Part shown: in pieces, positions 10,039-19,260 of the stretch | Numbering within the stretch: the first letter of the stretch is position 1 | How the letters are laid out: each line of letters begins with the position of its first letter | Assembly: GCA_937625935.1 (NCBI GenBank) | Contig: OW569356.1 | Coordinates: 186,001-250,000 of the forward strand | Origin: Tetramitus jugosus | Lineage: Eukaryota; Heterolobosea; Eutetramitea; Acrasida; Vahlkampfiidae | Length of the DNA stretch: 64,000 bases | Direction: 5' to 3' | Translations under genes and position numbers: made by a program | The notes under the pieces: generated by a model | Seen by the model: only the letters and a program-made list of their open reading frames with translations | Databases searched by the model: none | Told to the model about the DNA's origin: nothing

Positions 10039-11373
10039 ATGTTGAATGAACTACAGAGACAAATATTGACCAATTTCTTCAACAGCTACATCCTGTTCAA
10101 ATTGTCCGATTTGGACGAAACAACAGCTTATCATGCCTTGTGTTCCATCACCAACGACTCCATCTACTATCAACACAAGTACCTCTTTCAACGCATCGGA
10201 ATATTAGAGGGAATTGACTATTTTAGAACCATTCTGTCGCATCCGTTCCCTCAGAACGTTTCTGTGTCTCAGGAGGATGTCCCTAGTGACTCTGTCGTCA
10301 AATACAGAAATTTCAATGGTGAAGTCGTGATTGAACCAAAGGGTATCTTGGGACTGTCTTCGTTGAATGATGATTCGGTGAAGGAGCCTGTGATGCGACG
10401 TGATGTGATTCAATTTGTGAATCAAGTGGTTGAGAAGGAGAGGGAAGCACGCGTACCGACTGAACAAGTGTTTGATTTGGACAGTGGAATGCCTGCTGCG
10501 AGTGCGACGGCCGTCGTGGAGATGATTGTAGAGGATGGTGATGATAATGTTGTTGATGGTAACAGCAGTGATGACAGTGGTGATAACAAGGACAATCAAA
10601 ATAGCAACAAACAACAAATGACAAGTGAAGAAACTGAGGAGAGAATTGCTTCGCCTGAGATGATGAATATTGAGCTTCGATCGAACTCTGCTCCAAACTT
10701 TGAGCAATTGTCCACTGAAACACAACAGTATTGGGCCTCGTTGGTCAAATTGTTGAATTCGGATCACTTGTTCAGAGATTATAATGAAGTCAAGAATGTT
10801 TGGAACGCAATGAAGGATGATCAACAACAAAAAGTACTCATCGAGCTACAGTCAATGATTGGTGAATGTCTCATCCTGTACGATACGCTCATTAACTTGT
10901 TGTTGAAGTTTGCAATTGCGAGAACAAGCAAAACCTTCAATGCAAGTGATTTCTCAGAGTATATTCAGAGATTGAATCAAGAACAGAGCTCCAATGCGCA
11001 AACTAACCTGTTGTGTCTCTCCTATTTTTCGCGAGCGCTCTCCTACTGTATCAACAAGGACTATGAAGAATCGATCCAAGATTACACAAAGGCAATTGCA
11101 CTCCATGAGGCAGCTATTGTATATAATAACAGAGGCATGAGCTACTACTGCCTCAAAAAGTTCACGGAAGCCATGAAGGACCTGAATGTTGCAATCAAGA
11201 TGAAACCTGATTATGCAATGGCGTACTATAATCGATCACTGTGCAATGAGGCTACAGATCGAATCTTTGAGGCTCAACAAGATGCAAAGAAGGCTTATGT
11301 GCTCCAAACCAACAACACCGATTTCCAGGCAAGATATAAGACACTTAGGAACTTGATCGAGGGAATGCTGTAG
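10039..11373 (+). CDS. TPR-repeat protein, function unknown
   Basis: 444-residue intronless protein. The C-terminal third (about 325-435) contains tetratricopeptide repeats: FSRALSYCINKDYEESIQDYTKAI, YNNRGMSYYCLKKFTEAMKDLNVAI and YYNRSLCNEATDRIFEAQQDAKKAY, with the expected W/Y-L-G-Y-A-F-A-P pattern. TPRs bind peptide ligands, often in chaperone or assembly complexes. The N-terminal 150 residues are helical and not recognised, followed by an acidic, Asn/Asp/Gln-rich linker (about 165-200). Nothing identifies the partner. It is transcribed divergently from the GH99 gene across a 267-bp spacer. Confidence 0.75.
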   Translation: MLNELQRQILTNFFNSYILFKLSDLDETTAYHALCSITNDSIYYQHKYLFQRIGILEGIDYFRTILSHPFPQNVSVSQEDVPSDSVVKYRNFNGEVVIEPKGILGLSSLNDDSVKEPVMRRDVIQFVNQVVEKEREARVPTEQVFDLDSGMPAASATAVVEMIVEDGDDNVVDGNSSDDSGDNKDNQNSNKQQMTSEETEERIASPEMMNIELRSNSAPNFEQLSTETQQYWASLVKLLNSDHLFRDYNEVKNVWNAMKDDQQQKVLIELQSMIGECLILYDTLINLLLKFAIARTSKTFNASDFSEYIQRLNQEQSSNAQTNLLCLSYFSRALSYCINKDYEESIQDYTKAIALHEAAIVYNNRGMSYYCLKKFTEAMKDLNVAIKMKPDYAMAYYNRSLCNEATDRIFEAQQDAKKAYVLQTNNTDFQARYKTLRNLIEGML

Positions 11374-11632
11374 TTGCGGACACCCTCCTAATATGGGCGA
11401 CTTGTGTGGGTAATTTTACTCGTCGGACGTCACCAAATTGTACCTAACGAGAAGTTCAACGTTAAGTTGGTCATTTTTCTGCTTCTGGTAAACATCATCT
11501 ATCACTGTCAGAACACCAAGAGTATCATTCCAACAAAAGATAAGCTCCTTTTTCGCAAATCGCTACGCCCGCACAATGTTCGCTCTAACCAAACAAATCA
11601 CACAACAAACAAACCAAACACCAATTAGAAAC

Positions 11633-13182
11633 ATGAGGAAGAGTAAGAGCATTTCTTCTCAAATTAACCACATTTCCATTGCCGAGAGGCACATGTCGAA
11701 CCAATTTCAAGACATGCTCGAATCGCCTTCTCCATTGACTTCAGCCACTACGGTTGACTCTTCAGCTCAGAAAGTCACACATTTACCGTTGGAAGAAATT
11801 GTGAATAGAAAACCCCTCAGAGCTTATTATCTCAAGTTTTTGCAAGCTTCTCGTTGTCCAGGTATGTTTGCTTCAAAACCACTTACTTGTTCTCTCCACA
11901 ACATATTATAGTTTGAATTCAAACACGTCAATGAAGATGTTGGAAGCTAACAGTGATTGAAATTCCAACCCATGTAGAACCGTTGCTCTTCATTGAAAGG
12001 ATTGAACTGTATTGTACGCTAGAGTCCGACGAGGAGCGTTACAAAGGCGCCTCTGACATTTTACGGAGTTTTGTAAGAAATGGCGCCAAACATGAGCTCA
12101 ACCTTTCACAAGAGCTAAGAACATCTGTTGTGAGTGAGTATGATACACAATTGTCCAAAACAAATTGTTGTATTCACTTCTTTGACCGTTTACTGTCTCA
12201 AGTCATGATTGAACTCAAGGAGGACACGTATGCTCGTTTTCTGCGCTCCGAGTACTATTTGGAGTGTCTGAGCTTGAGCAACACATCGACTCCTGCATCT
12301 CCAATGACCCCTTCAAGTTCGTTGACCATTGATGTTGTTTCTGCGCGTGCCGCTAGCGCACTTACCCCTTCACCAGACTCTCCCACTCTGGACGCCATGA
12401 GCTCAACTGAGCAAGAGAATGGACTTGATGTGTCCACTCCAGTGTTCGTCGCAGCAGAAGTCCAAAAAATTAAGGACTGGGGACTGAGTGAGACAAAGAT
12501 ATGCAACACTGTGTGGCAACTCAAGACAAAGAAGAAGGAAGCAGTAGTGTACATTAGTAAGAGGCCAGTTGTAATGAACAAGAGGTCAAGAGCAATGAAA
12601 ATGTGGAAGTTGATTGGAGAGCTGTCTTATCCAGTTGACCTCGTGTTCCGAGCAGCCATTAGCAGTGACCTGCGAATTAAGAATGATGGAAATCTGTGCG
12701 ATGTGAAGCCCATTGATTTTATCTGCTCGCCAGATTCACCGTACGCAACCAGTTTAACTCTAGAGGAATTTCGGTTCATTGGTCTGGCCAATAGACGTTT
12801 CATCTTTTGTGCAACGATATGTGAAGAAAGGATGAGTAACAACTGGAAGCGAATAATCATTGCGAGAAAGTGCTTGAGTGAGCATGAAGCAGTCGCTCCG
12901 TCCAAGTCATTGATTACTGGTGAGTGTACCGGTGGATACATATTTGAGCAAGCAAATGATGAAAACACCAAAACGAAATATTATGAAATTGGTACAGTTG
13001 ATATTAAGGGAGTGCTCCCTTCGTGGCTACTAAATCTGGGTGTATCATCCAGAGGAACACAATTTCACGACGGATTAAAAAAGAGTGTGGAAGAATATAT
13101 GAAACAGCCCAGAATCGACGATGTTCGGTATTTGGACCTCCTCGAGCACTCGAAGAAATTTGTACAAAAAAGCATGCAGTAA
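11633..13182 (+). CDS. RGS-START domain fusion protein
   Basis: Predicted regulator of heterotrimeric G-protein signalling with a lipid-binding domain. Exons 11633-11861 and 11978-13182 (116-nt GT-AG intron) give 477 residues. The splice restores the RGS helix block ...FLQASRCPEPLLFIERIELYCTL, and the RGS domain runs to about residue 170 (ILRSF ... AKHELNLS ... YARFLRSEYYLECLSL). RGS domains speed GTP hydrolysis by G-alpha. After a Ser/Thr/Pro-rich linker, residues about 230-460 resemble a START domain (KSRAMKMWKLIGELSYPVDLVFRAAI ... GGYIFEQ ... VDIKGVLPSWLLN ... FHDGLKKSVEEY), the PSWLLN block being typical. An in-frame ATG at 11576 would add 19 residues. Transcript evidence would settle the start. 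Confidence 0.82.
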
Positions 13183-13338
13183 ACCAGTGGAAAATATCCA
13201 AATCTCCCAATGTTTTTATAACCTCTGATTCCCCAACATATGCATTGTAAGTGACAGTTGAAATAGCGTTGTTTCTCAAGCGCGAAAACATTGTTCGCTC
13301 TTTATCCCGCTCCTTGTGCTTTGGCCAACAAACCAACA

Positions 13339-14004
13339 ATGGGCCCTGCAGCAAAAATGACAAACAGTGAACACTCCAACAACAACAACAACAATAGCTA
13401 TGACCTATTCAAGGACTCTCCCATGAGATACCTCGGTTACACGAACGAACTTGGTGAGGCCTTCAGAGCATTCATCCCAAAGGGTGTTGTTCTTGCAACT
13501 TATGCCATCGCCACAGCTTATGCCATGGGAGATGCAGCAGACAAGGGTTACAAGGCATACACACAACCATTATCGCCATTCACAACTACAACACCAACTG
13601 AAGCTGGAAGTGTAGATGACGCAACAACAACAACAACGAGCACCAATCATTCTGCACGTAATTGGCATGTTGCTGAGCGTACAACTGATACGGCTATATG
13701 GCAGCTCCTTGCCTCTGTGACTGTTCCTGCCTATATTATCAATAGAGTGGTGCATGCAACCAACTGGTCTCTGAATCGATTTGTTCATGCAGGAAGTGCA
13801 TGGAGAGGAAGAGGCATGTTCAAAATGATTCCAACGTTGGCTGGTTTGGCTGTTATTCCAATTTTGCCTCATGCTTTGGATCCTGTGATTGATTTGGCAA
13901 TGGACAACACGACGAGACCATTGTTCAAGACTCTGATGGAGAAGAATTTGCAACAACAGCGAAAACAGCAACAAACAATCAGTATTGAAGGTGAAGCACA
14001 ATAA
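13339..14004 (+). CDS. MTFP1: Mitochondrial fission process protein 1 (MTP18) homologue
   Basis: Inner-mitochondrial-membrane protein of the MTP18 family, linked in animals to mitochondrial fission. It has 221 residues from ATG 13339. Family blocks seen: DLFKDSPMRYLGYTNELGEAFRAFIP near the N-terminus, then a hydrophobic segment (VVLATYAIATAYAMGDAADKGYKA), then TDTAIWQLLASVTVPAYIINRVVH, and a final hydrophobic stretch (FKMIPTLAGLAVIPILPHALDPVID) followed by DNTTRP. An Asn run near the N-terminus and a Thr-rich insertion (about 85-105) are lineage additions. The upstream in-frame TTG at 13291 is not taken as a eukaryotic start. Confidence 0.9.
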   Translation: MGPAAKMTNSEHSNNNNNNSYDLFKDSPMRYLGYTNELGEAFRAFIPKGVVLATYAIATAYAMGDAADKGYKAYTQPLSPFTTTTPTEAGSVDDATTTTTSTNHSARNWHVAERTTDTAIWQLLASVTVPAYIINRVVHATNWSLNRFVHAGSAWRGRGMFKMIPTLAGLAVIPILPHALDPVIDLAMDNTTRPLFKTLMEKNLQQQRKQQQTISIEGEAQ

Positions 14005-14437
14005 ACCAACAACATGTTTTTTGCCACAAACAACATTAATCACTCACTTTGGAATGAGATTAATGGAGATGAAATATGTCGCTGTCCGAACAATCGGATA
14101 TCATGTGATCCGTTAGACTTTTTGATATCCAGCCAAAAGTGTGAAAGACTGATCATTCCACAGAGGAGATTTTCACTCTTCCTTACCGCACCACAACGAC
14201 TCCTGCAAGATCTCAACTTCATGCTTGGGGAGGGAATAAAGTACCTGCAGACCAAAATCGTATCACGGGAGCAACGTAAACTTTGGAATATCCCCAGAAA
14301 ATTTTTTCTGCTGCGGTCCCTCACAGGCAGATTCATCAACCTCATGTCATGCACACAGTGTGAACAGACCTCCCAATCATTAACAAAAGAACACACGAAC
14401 ATTGTACATCTAATCACCACTTGAAAACAATAAGATC
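14005..14437. other. 433-bp spacer with no convincing gene
   Basis: Between the convergently read end of MTFP1 and the start of HMG-CoA synthase (both on +). Open frames exist on both strands here (about 136 and 126 codons), but neither shows a domain, compositional bias like the neighbours, or splice signals, and each overlaps the other. I read it as 3' UTR plus promoter. No RNA gene is recognisable. Confidence 0.5.
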
Positions 14438-15904
14438 ATGATCAAAGGAAAACAAGTACTCGCAAAAGCTTTGTCGCAATCCCGATTTTTCTCTACAGTT
14501 GGCGCCAAAAATCATGGTGCGTCAGGTGTGGCCGCCATTGAAGCTTACTTTCCCAACCAATATGTGCTGCAGTCAGAACTAGAGCAACACGATGGTGTTA
14601 GCTCTGGCAAGTACACAAAGGGATTAGGTCAAAACAGAATGGCATTCTTGTCAACCGATCGTGAAGACACAGTTTCCATGTGCATGACTGCTGTTCACAA
14701 CTTGTTAGACAAGTATGATATTGATCCAAAGCTTGTGGGTCGCTTGGAAGTTGGCTCAGAGACTCCAATTGACAAATCCAAGAGCATAAAGTCCAATTTG
14801 ATGCCAATCTTTGGTGAACATTCTGATATTGAAGGTATTGACAATGTTCATGCTTGCTATGGTGGTACTGCTGCTCTGTTGAACAGTTTGTATTGGTTGG
14901 AAGCAAACAAGGCGATTCATGCAAACAGCAACAAGAAGAACAAGCAACCATATGCCATTGTCGTGTGTGGTGATGTGTCAAATTACAAGGATAAGGCAGC
15001 TAGACCTTCTGGTGGTGCCGGTGCTGTTGCTATGCTCTTGTCTGCCAATGGAGATGCTCCTTTGCACATTGATTTGAGCAAGAAGGCTTCTCATTATGAT
15101 CACGTGTATGATTTCTATAAGCCAGATCCTGTTTCTCCTTTCCCAATCGTCGATGGTCACTATTCCAACAGTTGTTACTTGGATTCGTTGGACAAGTGTT
15201 ATCAGAGATTTTTGGCAAAGTTGGAAGGTGATCAAGTGGATTTGTCAAGCTTTGATCACGTTTTATTCCATGCTCCATACAACAAGCTCGTCCAAAAATC
15301 ACTTGCTCGACTCGTGTTCAACGATGCAAGAATTTTGAAACAGTTGCCAAAGTATCTAGAGTCTGTTCAAGTGGACGAGGCAACCATTTCCAAGGTGGAA
15401 CCATTGTTGCATCTCGTGGGTGAAGCATCCTTTACGAACAAGGATATTGAGAAGGTGTTTGCAGTTTTATCGGCCGAGTTGTACAAGAGTAAGACTGAGA
15501 GCAGCACTACACTTTCCAAGGAGCTAGGAAATTGTTATACTGCGAGCTTGTATGCCGGTCTTGCAAGTTTGATCAATAATGAAGGTAAAAACTTGGAGGG
15601 CAAAAAGTTGGGCATGTTCTCTTATGGATCTGGTTCAGCTGCTACCCTGTATGAGGCAAGAGGTGTCGCTGCTGATGGTCAGTTCTCATTCGAGAAGATG
15701 CAAAAGGCTCTTGACTTGGACAATAGATTGAACAGCAGAGCCAAGGTCGATCCTGTACAATATGAGGCTGTGATCCGAGCAAATGTGGATCGATATCATA
15801 AGTGTGACTTTAAGTCTGACAGTTCCATCGATTTATTGAGTGATGGCACATATTACTTGGAGTCAATTGATTCCCTTTGGAGAAGAACATACAACCGTAA
15901 ATAA
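14438..15904 (+). CDS. HMGCS1: Hydroxymethylglutaryl-CoA synthase with mitochondrial-type leader
   Basis: Condenses acetyl-CoA with acetoacetyl-CoA to HMG-CoA, the step feeding the mevalonate (sterol/isoprenoid) pathway or ketogenesis. 488 residues, intronless. Catalytic residues are in place: E108 (GSETPIDKSKS), nucleophile C140 (NVHACYGGTAAL) and H278 (LFHAPYNKLVQKS). Other blocks are GRLEVG, RPSGGAGAVAML and YSNSCYLDS. The first 25-30 residues are basic, free of acids and rich in Ser/Ala (MIKGKQVLAKALSQSRFFST), as in a mitochondrial presequence, with a plausible cleavage near RFFST. The leader is seen in the sequence; import is inference. It is read tandem with MTFP1 and convergent with the F-box-GTPase gene, 6 bp away. 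Confidence 0.95.
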   Translation: MIKGKQVLAKALSQSRFFSTVGAKNHGASGVAAIEAYFPNQYVLQSELEQHDGVSSGKYTKGLGQNRMAFLSTDREDTVSMCMTAVHNLLDKYDIDPKLVGRLEVGSETPIDKSKSIKSNLMPIFGEHSDIEGIDNVHACYGGTAALLNSLYWLEANKAIHANSNKKNKQPYAIVVCGDVSNYKDKAARPSGGAGAVAMLLSANGDAPLHIDLSKKASHYDHVYDFYKPDPVSPFPIVDGHYSNSCYLDSLDKCYQRFLAKLEGDQVDLSSFDHVLFHAPYNKLVQKSLARLVFNDARILKQLPKYLESVQVDEATISKVEPLLHLVGEASFTNKDIEKVFAVLSAELYKSKTESSTTLSKELGNCYTASLYAGLASLINNEGKNLEGKKLGMFSYGSGSAATLYEARGVAADGQFSFEKMQKALDLDNRLNSRAKVDPVQYEAVIRANVDRYHKCDFKSDSSIDLLSDGTYYLESIDSLWRRTYNRK

Positions 15905-15910
15905 ATTATT

Positions 15911-17182
15911 CTAGGTGGCTCTTGTCACTTTCATTCTGAAGAACACAACTACAATAATATAGGCGAACAGAACACTGACAAACGTGCAAGTGTTGGTATT
16001 CAGATCGTGAAGGGAGCTGACTTCGATATAGGGAGAGTTCAATGTGCTTGAAGCATACCTGGCTGCCTCATCATATCCCACTTGACGCTCAGAATCTAAA
16101 TCCCCCTTCAGTCCGACCAGCACGTATTCCACAAAAGGATTGCAATTGAGTAGCATCTTTGATTTCTGGAGCCATACACTATCCACATTTTCGAAGCTTT
16201 GTCGGTTCGTAATATCGAAACATAGCAAAAAGCAGTTGCTGTGACCCATGTTGGTCAACAATGGTCGATTAAATGTTTCGACTCCTGTAGTGTTCCACAC
16301 CTCCAAATTCGCCTTATTCTCAAACTTTGAATATTTACAATACACGTTGTACACACATGACAGAGCACCTCTCGATTGCCTGTCAATAAATCGATTGTGA
16401 CAAAATCGATTGAACAAGGCTGTCTTTCCTATATTTTCATCACCACATATACATAATTTGATCGATTTTGGTTCGGCATTCTCATTTCTGTGCTTAATCT
16501 CCAGTAATTGATCTGCAGAGTACGTCCCCACAATATTCATCACATATTGACTCCAAAAGTGAAACAGCAATTTTCCAGGCATCAAAAACCTCCCAATTGC
16601 TCTTTTTGAAACATTCCACATGTGTCCCAACATTTTCCGAACAAACATGGGATCAAACACAGAGTGTACCATGGGCTCACTCGCATTCGTTCCACCACTA
16701 TCACTCGTAGACTCAACAATGGATGGTAGATTGATGCGTCGACCAGAAGCAGCAGTCACATAATGTTGTTGCTGTATTTGCTTCATTCTCACCTTCTTCT
16801 CCTTTAGCAGTGTATCAATATGCTTGTCCTTGTCTTCTACAGCTGTTCGATCAATAATGTAACGAAACAGCAAATTATCATAGAAGTGATTGAGGGGAGC
16901 AGAGTTTGGATGGAAAGTGTCCTTGCATTCCTGTATATAGTCGAGTATGGTGCCTCTGAACCATATGCCCTGATTGCTCTGTAAAATACTGGCGCGCCAA
17001 AAATGACAAACTCGCGCCAAAATATAAACCGTTTCAAATGGGGTCAAGTACTGTGACATGTAAAAAATGACATCTGGTGAGATCACTTGATTAAATGGTG
17101 CCAATGTTGTTGTCGTCATGCTTGTTGTTGCTATATTGTTTTGGTGGCTTTTTGTTTTCTGTTGAGTTCCAGCTGAGTTCAT
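15911..17182 (-). CDS. F-box-small GTPase fusion with degenerate G motifs
   Basis: 423-residue intronless protein. Residues about 33-75 form an F-box-like motif (VISPDVIFYMSQYLTPFETVYILARVCHFWRASI), which in other proteins docks SKP1 in SCF ubiquitin ligases. After a Gln/Ser linker, a Ras/Rab-like domain spans about 241-392: G1 GDENIGKT (247-254) is intact; G3 is WNTTG (296-300), with Asn replacing the Mg-linked Asp of DxxG; G4 is LKGD (358-361), with Leu replacing Asn of NKxD; G5 is EVSS. No clear switch-I Thr is seen. The C-terminus is a hydrophobic segment (about 401-415) followed by RMKVTRAT, with no prenylation Cys motif, so it may be tail-anchored. Nucleotide binding is likely, normal hydrolysis doubtful. 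The start codon lies 113 bp from the divergent SMP gene. Confidence 0.78.
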   Translation of the reverse strand: MNSAGTQQKTKSHQNNIATTSMTTTTLAPFNQVISPDVIFYMSQYLTPFETVYILARVCHFWRASILQSNQGIWFRGTILDYIQECKDTFHPNSAPLNHFYDNLLFRYIIDRTAVEDKDKHIDTLLKEKKVRMKQIQQQHYVTAASGRRINLPSIVESTSDSGGTNASEPMVHSVFDPMFVRKMLGHMWNVSKRAIGRFLMPGKLLFHFWSQYVMNIVGTYSADQLLEIKHRNENAEPKSIKLCICGDENIGKTALFNRFCHNRFIDRQSRGALSCVYNVYCKYSKFENKANLEVWNTTGVETFNRPLLTNMGHSNCFLLCFDITNRQSFENVDSVWLQKSKMLLNCNPFVEYVLVGLKGDLDSERQVGYDEAARYASSTLNSPYIEVSSLHDLNTNTCTFVSVLFAYIIVVVFFRMKVTRAT

Positions 17183-17295
17183 CTCAATTTGCCGCCAAAA
17201 AAATCAGGTCTTCTAAATATGATTTCGATGCACAAAACTCCTTCCACCAATCAGAGCTCACAAAAATTGAACAACGAACAAGAAGCAAAGACACA

Positions 17296-18744
17296 ATGGG
17301 CCTTCAACGGATACATTTGGTCTTTTTGGTCGTGGGATACTTTCTCGCCTATATTAACATTCCTGCACCATGGTTCGTCACCATTGTCACTCTGCTCTAC
17401 TTTGCTTCTCCGTCATCTGCCTTCCTTTTTGGTAGTTATGGCACTGCAGATTCGCATGCACATGGCAGAGGATCTACGAATACTAGACCGGCATCTCGGA
17501 GATATACTGCCTATCGATCAGGCAGTTCCAATGATTCTTCTCGCAATGGAATCCTGTGCTTTAACAATGTCATGGAAACAGTGTGGGCTGGTTGGGACGC
17601 AGAAGGAATTCAATTGCGAGTCAATCAATGGTTGAATGATAATAAGCCATTGAAGGGATTGATGGAGTCGTTGATTGTGTCAAAATTAGATATGGGCAAT
17701 GATAAGCCACCAGTGATTACCATGATTCAATGCATTGAAAATACGCATAAATCGACAGTGATTGAGGCACATTTCGAATATTCGGGTGATATGTTTTTGG
17801 AGTGGATGATGAGGCCGAGCGTTCTTCCGTTTGATCTCAGATGTCTCGTTCATCATTTGTTTGTGAGTGGTCGATTGAGAATTCAGATTTATTATACGGA
17901 GAGAGATGATGTGACGGATGAAGAGAGTATGAACATTATTAATCGATTGACTGTATCAAAGGTTGATGTTTCATTGTCAGAGTATCCAGATATAGACGGT
18001 GAGGTTCAAATGTTTGATTCATTAGACTTAAAGTCACTGTCCCAGGCGATTCCATCTCTCACGCACACTCTGAAAAGGAGATTTAAGGAAAATGTAATGA
18101 TGTTCGTATATCCAAACACCATTCCTCTGTATGCTTCTGGGGATGCTGATTTGGATACGAGGAAGAAATCTGCAACATCATCCAAAGCCGCTCGTCAAGC
18201 ACAAATGGGATTTGATAAGACTGATATGGAAGACCTGGAGGATGAATTGCGAAATAATTTATTAGATATCAATCAATTGTTAAAGATGAGCAAATTGAAT
18301 ACGGGAGACAAGAGTCCAGAGGCTGTCAAAATTGAAGTATGCGAGTCAGTGCTGCGGTTTTTGAAAGCAGGTCAAGAACCAGGCAGAATTCCAGTGAGTC
18401 TCATGGATACAGTGAAGCGAGGATTCGGTATCTTGAATGTGCTAGTATTTGGAGAAAAACCTGTGGAGGGAGCAGCGTTAGTTACAGGTAACATACTCGA
18501 TCTGTTGGCAAAAACGAAAAAGGAGGTTGACGAACAAATATTGGACATTATACTTAGACCTGAAAATATGACATTCATTGGAGATGTGTGCAGGGTGTGC
18601 TCTCTAGCAGACGATTTAGTGCGGAATATGTTTAGAGTTGAGGATAAGCAGGTCAGATCCAGAGTGAATCAAGTGTTGCGAGAGTTAAGTCTGCAAGACA
18701 TTCCATTTATTGTCATGAACAGACAAAGACCAACTGACGACTGA
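17296..18744 (+). CDS. SMP-domain (TULIP) lipid-transfer-like membrane protein
   Basis: 482 residues from the first ATG after the divergent promoter. Two short hydrophobic segments (about 7-20 and 26-45) form a likely membrane hairpin or anchor. Residues about 95-290 resemble an SMP domain: WLNDNKPLKGLMESLIVSKLDMGNDKPPV, a strand pattern IEAHFEYSGDMFLEW, a middle helix region, then a closing FKENVMMFVYPNTIPL, which parallels extended-synaptotagmin and TEX2-like proteins. SMP domains carry lipids between membranes at organelle contacts. The C-terminal 180 residues are helical and charged and I do not recognise them; no C2 domain is seen. The assignment rests on pattern matching by eye, so a structure prediction would be a strong test. 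Confidence 0.62.
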   Translation: MGLQRIHLVFLVVGYFLAYINIPAPWFVTIVTLLYFASPSSAFLFGSYGTADSHAHGRGSTNTRPASRRYTAYRSGSSNDSSRNGILCFNNVMETVWAGWDAEGIQLRVNQWLNDNKPLKGLMESLIVSKLDMGNDKPPVITMIQCIENTHKSTVIEAHFEYSGDMFLEWMMRPSVLPFDLRCLVHHLFVSGRLRIQIYYTERDDVTDEESMNIINRLTVSKVDVSLSEYPDIDGEVQMFDSLDLKSLSQAIPSLTHTLKRRFKENVMMFVYPNTIPLYASGDADLDTRKKSATSSKAARQAQMGFDKTDMEDLEDELRNNLLDINQLLKMSKLNTGDKSPEAVKIEVCESVLRFLKAGQEPGRIPVSLMDTVKRGFGILNVLVFGEKPVEGAALVTGNILDLLAKTKKEVDEQILDIILRPENMTFIGDVCRVCSLADDLVRNMFRVEDKQVRSRVNQVLRELSLQDIPFIVMNRQRPTDD

Positions 18745-19260
18745 TCTGTAGTTACCGCCTGTCTCCACTCACCAGGCACGAAAAATCTGGGCGCCAGATC
18801 ACTGAAAGGAAAAATATGTCCAAAGCTATTTGAGCTTTCATGTTTTACAAAGTGAATCTTTTCGCTTCAAATAATGAAATATTCACAAAGCAAAACTCAG
18901 CCTGGCTGCACATTAAAATTAGAAGTGCTGTGTGTTCATCTCCCCACAACAGTTGGCTCCCGACAATATTCCATCAGCAAATCATTGTTCCTGTTGATAT
19001 TTGACAACGTCTCTGCGAGAGAAAAGGACATATCCAGACCTATTAGACATATTAGAGTGCAACTCTCAGAGCTTAAAACTTCGTTTATAGCATTGATCGT
19101 GTCGTTGGTATCACAAATCCAGGCCCATTAGTCATCGCACACATATTCATCACCATTCGTCATAACTTTGTGATCCACGTTGATCAACACCACAGAGTCA
19201 ACCCGCAACACAACAAAACACTTTTCCCAAGGTTTTCCACCTTATCTGTCCACAATTGCC
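18745..19260. other. 516-bp spacer, no convincing gene
   Basis: Lies between two + strand genes. An 85-codon open frame (18874-19131) has no recognisable domain and no conserved composition, and I do not call it. A TGGGCGCCAG block near 18788 resembles the GC-box-like site upstream of cyclin H, but this is a single weak match. No tRNA or snRNA seen. Confidence 0.45.

Noticed and set aside
14014-14424. 136-codon frame after MTFP1, with a 126-codon frame opposite
   Set aside because: No domain and mutual overlap; treated as a spacer.
18874-19131. 85-codon frame between the SMP and IPT/ankyrin genes
   Set aside because: No recognisable motif and no strong promoter context; chance open frame.
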